Source: Rehmannia glutinosa (lineage: Eukaryota; Streptophyta; Magnoliopsida; Lamiales; Orobanchaceae). Taken from it: a stretch of 64,000 nt of DNA. Location of the stretch: assembly GCA_016081115.2 (NCBI GenBank), contig JABTTQ020000186.1:272539-336538 (forward strand), written 5' to 3'. Under the pieces are notes generated by a model. It had not been told where the DNA came from. It did not search any database and saw only the letters and a program-made list of their open reading frames with translations. Position 1 is the first letter of the stretch. Each line of letters opens with the position of its first letter. Positions 61,691 through 64,000 of the stretch are shown piece by piece. The position numbers were made by a program, and so were the translations under genes.

Positions 61691-62360
61691 CTTCAGAGAC
61701 AATCCAGGCTCGCCGCCTGGGAAGGAGCCAATGATGGAAGAAGTAGCCGCAACAAAAATGAGCTGGTTGTGACGTGATTTAATCGCCTTCGCAACCGCCG
61801 AGTGGGCAAAGAAGAAAAGAAAATGAGCGTGGAACCAAGAGAATATGTTGATATAATCAATGCCGGCGTTTGGTTTAGGGCGCCTTAACTACGTATCGGC
61901 TCGCGATCTTCAGAAACTACATGGGCGAGTTGATCAGCTTTGGGAAATAATTTGACGCCTTCGCATGGACTCACGCGAGACATGCCAGGAATCGACCTAA
62001 GATGCAACATCACTAATATTGATCTAACGCTACGCCCAACCATCCAAAAGGCTAAACTTACCGAGTAGATAAAAAGACTTCCGAGATCGAAAAAGCAATG
62101 CTTTCACTAGACAATCAATTCATCCGGAAGCTCTCATTCCCGAAGTGGTTGCCAACTGCTTTTGGTAAAGAAAAGCAACGCCATGCTGCGCGCGCTATGC
62201 TGCGGATTTTACCGACCTCAACAAAGCACGCCCAAGGCGACGCTTATCCACAATATCGATTACATATAGATCCACGGCATTTATTGACACGTCGATGAGC
62301 TTGCGGATGCATACTAAGTATAACCAAAATACGGATGTACCTTAAGATGAAGAAAATATT
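61691..62360 (+). other. Tat-type RT N-terminal region, strongly decayed
   Basis: Expected RT start lies here; short patches only, no continuous motif that I can name with confidence. Confidence 0.4.
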
Positions 62361-62369
62361 TCATTCTTT

Positions 62370-62990
62370 TCAGTGAGGGACGCATTGCTATAAGATGATG
62401 CCCTTCGATTGAAGAATGCCGCGCGAATTTATCAAAGGTTAGTAAATAAGATGTTTGAGAAAATGATAGGTCACACTATGGAAGTCTATGAGATGACATG
62501 TTGGTAAAATCAATATATACATGTCCGATCATCTAAACGATCTTTAATAAAATGTTTGTCGTTTTGTGAGAGAGCATACATGTGATGTTAAACCCGAGAA
62601 AGTGCACATTTGGGGTCGGCTCGGGTAAATTCTTGGGGTATATGGTCAGCCAAAGGGGAATCGAAGCTAACCCAGACAAAATAAAAGCCATCACCGACCT
62701 AGAATCCCCAAACTCTGTGAAAAAGGTACAAAGCCTAACAGGCCGACTGGCCGCCCTTAACCGATTTGTTTCTCGGTCCACAGACAAGTGCAAACCTTTC
62801 TTTGAAATTATAAAGAAAAGCAAAAATTTCGAGTGGACCGAGCAAGCACAGATTGCCTTTGAATCCTCAAACAAGACCTATCTTCAATCCCTATATTACA
62901 AAAAACCGACCAAGGGAGGACTTGTATTTGTACTTGGCGGTATACGAATACGCCCATCGCCGGTGTTAATGGGGTAGATGGCTCTATTCA
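62370..62990 (+). pseudogene. Tat-type reverse transcriptase (broken)
   Basis: NAARIYQRLVNKMFEKMIG near 62415-62470 and a damaged YVDD region (DDMLVKS near 62493-62512) precede MLNPRKCTFGVGSGKFLGYM, VSQRGIEANPDKIKAI, SLTGRLAALNRFVSRSTDKC and the start of RNase H (62590-62950). The order is correct; frameshifts near 62490, 62530 and 62580. Confidence 0.72.
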
Positions 62991-63760
62991 ACATCCGATT
63001 TATTACACCAGTCATTACATGACGCGAGCTCCGAGACTCCACCAAAGGAAAAGTTGGCTTATTCATTAATCACCGCGGCTGAAACTCCGTCCATATTTCC
63101 TAGAACACAAGATTATAGTATTGACAAACTATCCGTTGAAACGGGTGTTACATCGACCGATACTTACGGTCGGATGATTAAATGGGCGTCGAACTCAGCC
63201 AATTTGACATTATATACGAACCACGCATCGCAATAAAAGGACAAGGCTTTAGCCAATTTTGTGGCGAATTCACGCCTTCCATACGATTGGAAGTCATGGA
63301 AGACCAGAATGGAAGTTATTCGCTTTGACTCTCTTCCACCGCAGCCGAGTAGAAGTGAATCGTGATAATTCCATCCCAATGAAAATGCTACCGCTCGGGC
63401 CGCACGATTTGCCTGTTCCCGCAACGAACAACGAAGCCGAATATGAGGTGCTCTAGCAGTTTAGATATGGCGGCCCTCTATGGGCCTAAAACAACTATTG
63501 CCGCACATGCTGACTCTCAGCTTGGTCGTCATCAAATCAACGGCGAGTAGTACGAAGCTAAAGAGCAAAAAATTGCACAATATTTGGATTTGGTCAAGAA
63601 GAGATTATCACACTTTAAAACAAAAGTCTTACATGTGCCCGAGCCGAGAACATGCAGCAGATGCCTTAGCTCGGCTCGCCTCCAACCAGTGGACGGATGC
63701 CATCACTGATGTCATCACACAACTGCTCCGCCCGTCACTTGGTGAAAAGAAAATATATAC
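62991..63760 (+). pseudogene. Tat-type RNase H (broken)
   Basis: YGRMIKWASNSANL near 63164-63208, KDKALANFVANS and, in another frame, NNEAEYEVL followed by a segment rich in Leu/Ala and KKRLSHFKTKVLHVP near 63595-63642, then RLASNQWTDA. These are the connection and the extra RNase H of Tat elements. Several stops. Confidence 0.68.
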
Positions 63761-63773
63761 AATCGAAATCTGA

Positions 63774-63962
63774 ATGCACTCGATGACCCCAATCATCCAA
63801 TATTTAGAGAAGTGCTCCGTCCACGTCCTCTGTTGCCTTCCGGGGCGGATGCGATTATGCGCCGAGAAGATTCATGAGGGTATCATGCTCCTCTTTGAGG
63901 CCCAAGCGTTGCTTTATAAATTAATCTGTGAGATCTCACGGCCGTCCACGAGAAAGGTATAA
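63774..63962 (+). pseudogene. Start of Tat-type integrase zinc-binding region
   Basis: AEKIHEGIMLLFEAQALLYK matches the E-(I/V)HEG-x-C-G-x-H type zinc region of plant gypsy integrase, with its second His and surrounding residues mutated. The window ends shortly after. Confidence 0.55.
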
Positions 63963-64000
63963 CCGACCTCGTGGAGATGTGAAGGTGAGGCAATACGCTT

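Larger units (their letters stand above)
58724..64000 (+). mobile_element. Tat-lineage Ty3/gypsy retrotransposon, 5' part, decayed
   Basis: A single LTR (58724-59337) is followed by a PBS-like TTGGCGCTAGAAGGAGGG, gag, protease, RT and RNase H in plus orientation; the window ends near the start of integrase. The GGCGC-type junction and RT motif LGYMVSQRGIEANPDKIKAI point to the Tat group. All coding parts are heavily shifted. Confidence 0.78.

Overview
This is nuclear DNA from a flowering plant, most likely a eudicot. The evidence is one spliced plant gene with GT-AG introns and, around it, plant-specific transposon families (Athila, Sirevirus, Tat and TNT1-type LTR retrotransposons, CACTA, Mutator-like, PIF/Harbinger-like and a SINE). 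The species cannot be told from the sequence. No bacterial operon, plasmid, phage or CRISPR feature was seen.

Layout. 1-4420: 3' part of a decayed Ty3/gypsy chromovirus-type element. 4425-21467: an Athila-group Ty3/gypsy element missing its 5' LTR and gag; its pol carries an internal tandem duplication, and it is split by a nested Sirevirus-type Ty1/copia element (9668-16870) that still has 1.5-kb LTRs and a perfect 5-bp target duplication (TATTA). 21660-22772: remnants of a Mutator-like element with an ULP1-protease-like exon. 23475-24562: a TIR element with a TAA target duplication. 25793-32500: the only intact host gene, an eight-exon mitochondrial-carrier gene best matching plant ADNT1 (adenine nucleotide transporter). 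33094-33573: a MITE with a TTA duplication that interrupts a minus-strand reading frame. 34009-34143: a tRNA-derived SINE with an 11-bp duplication. 34250-35990 and 35991-41148: two minus-strand Ty1/copia elements, one truncated and one with both LTRs. 41150-58180: mostly CACTA (En/Spm) debris, including a 5.6-kb element with both TIRs (50160-55746), plus a degraded LTR near 43 kb. 58724-64000: 5' part of a Tat-lineage Ty3/gypsy element.

Only ADNT1 looks functional. Nearly all transposon genes carry stops, frameshifts or deletions. The most unusual signal is in the Sirevirus-type LTR: seven consecutive short hairpins that share a (G/T)TGGT loop but have different stem sequences that change in a compensatory way. 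This looks like a conserved RNA structure in the transcribed leader, not chance repetition. A second theme is clusters of GC-rich palindromes just upstream of the TATA box in unrelated LTR families (CGACCGGTCG in the Sirevirus, GCACGGCCGTGC in Athila), some copies also lying in the Athila internal region. No new enzymatic system is evident. Lineage names rest on motif recognition by eye, not on searches.
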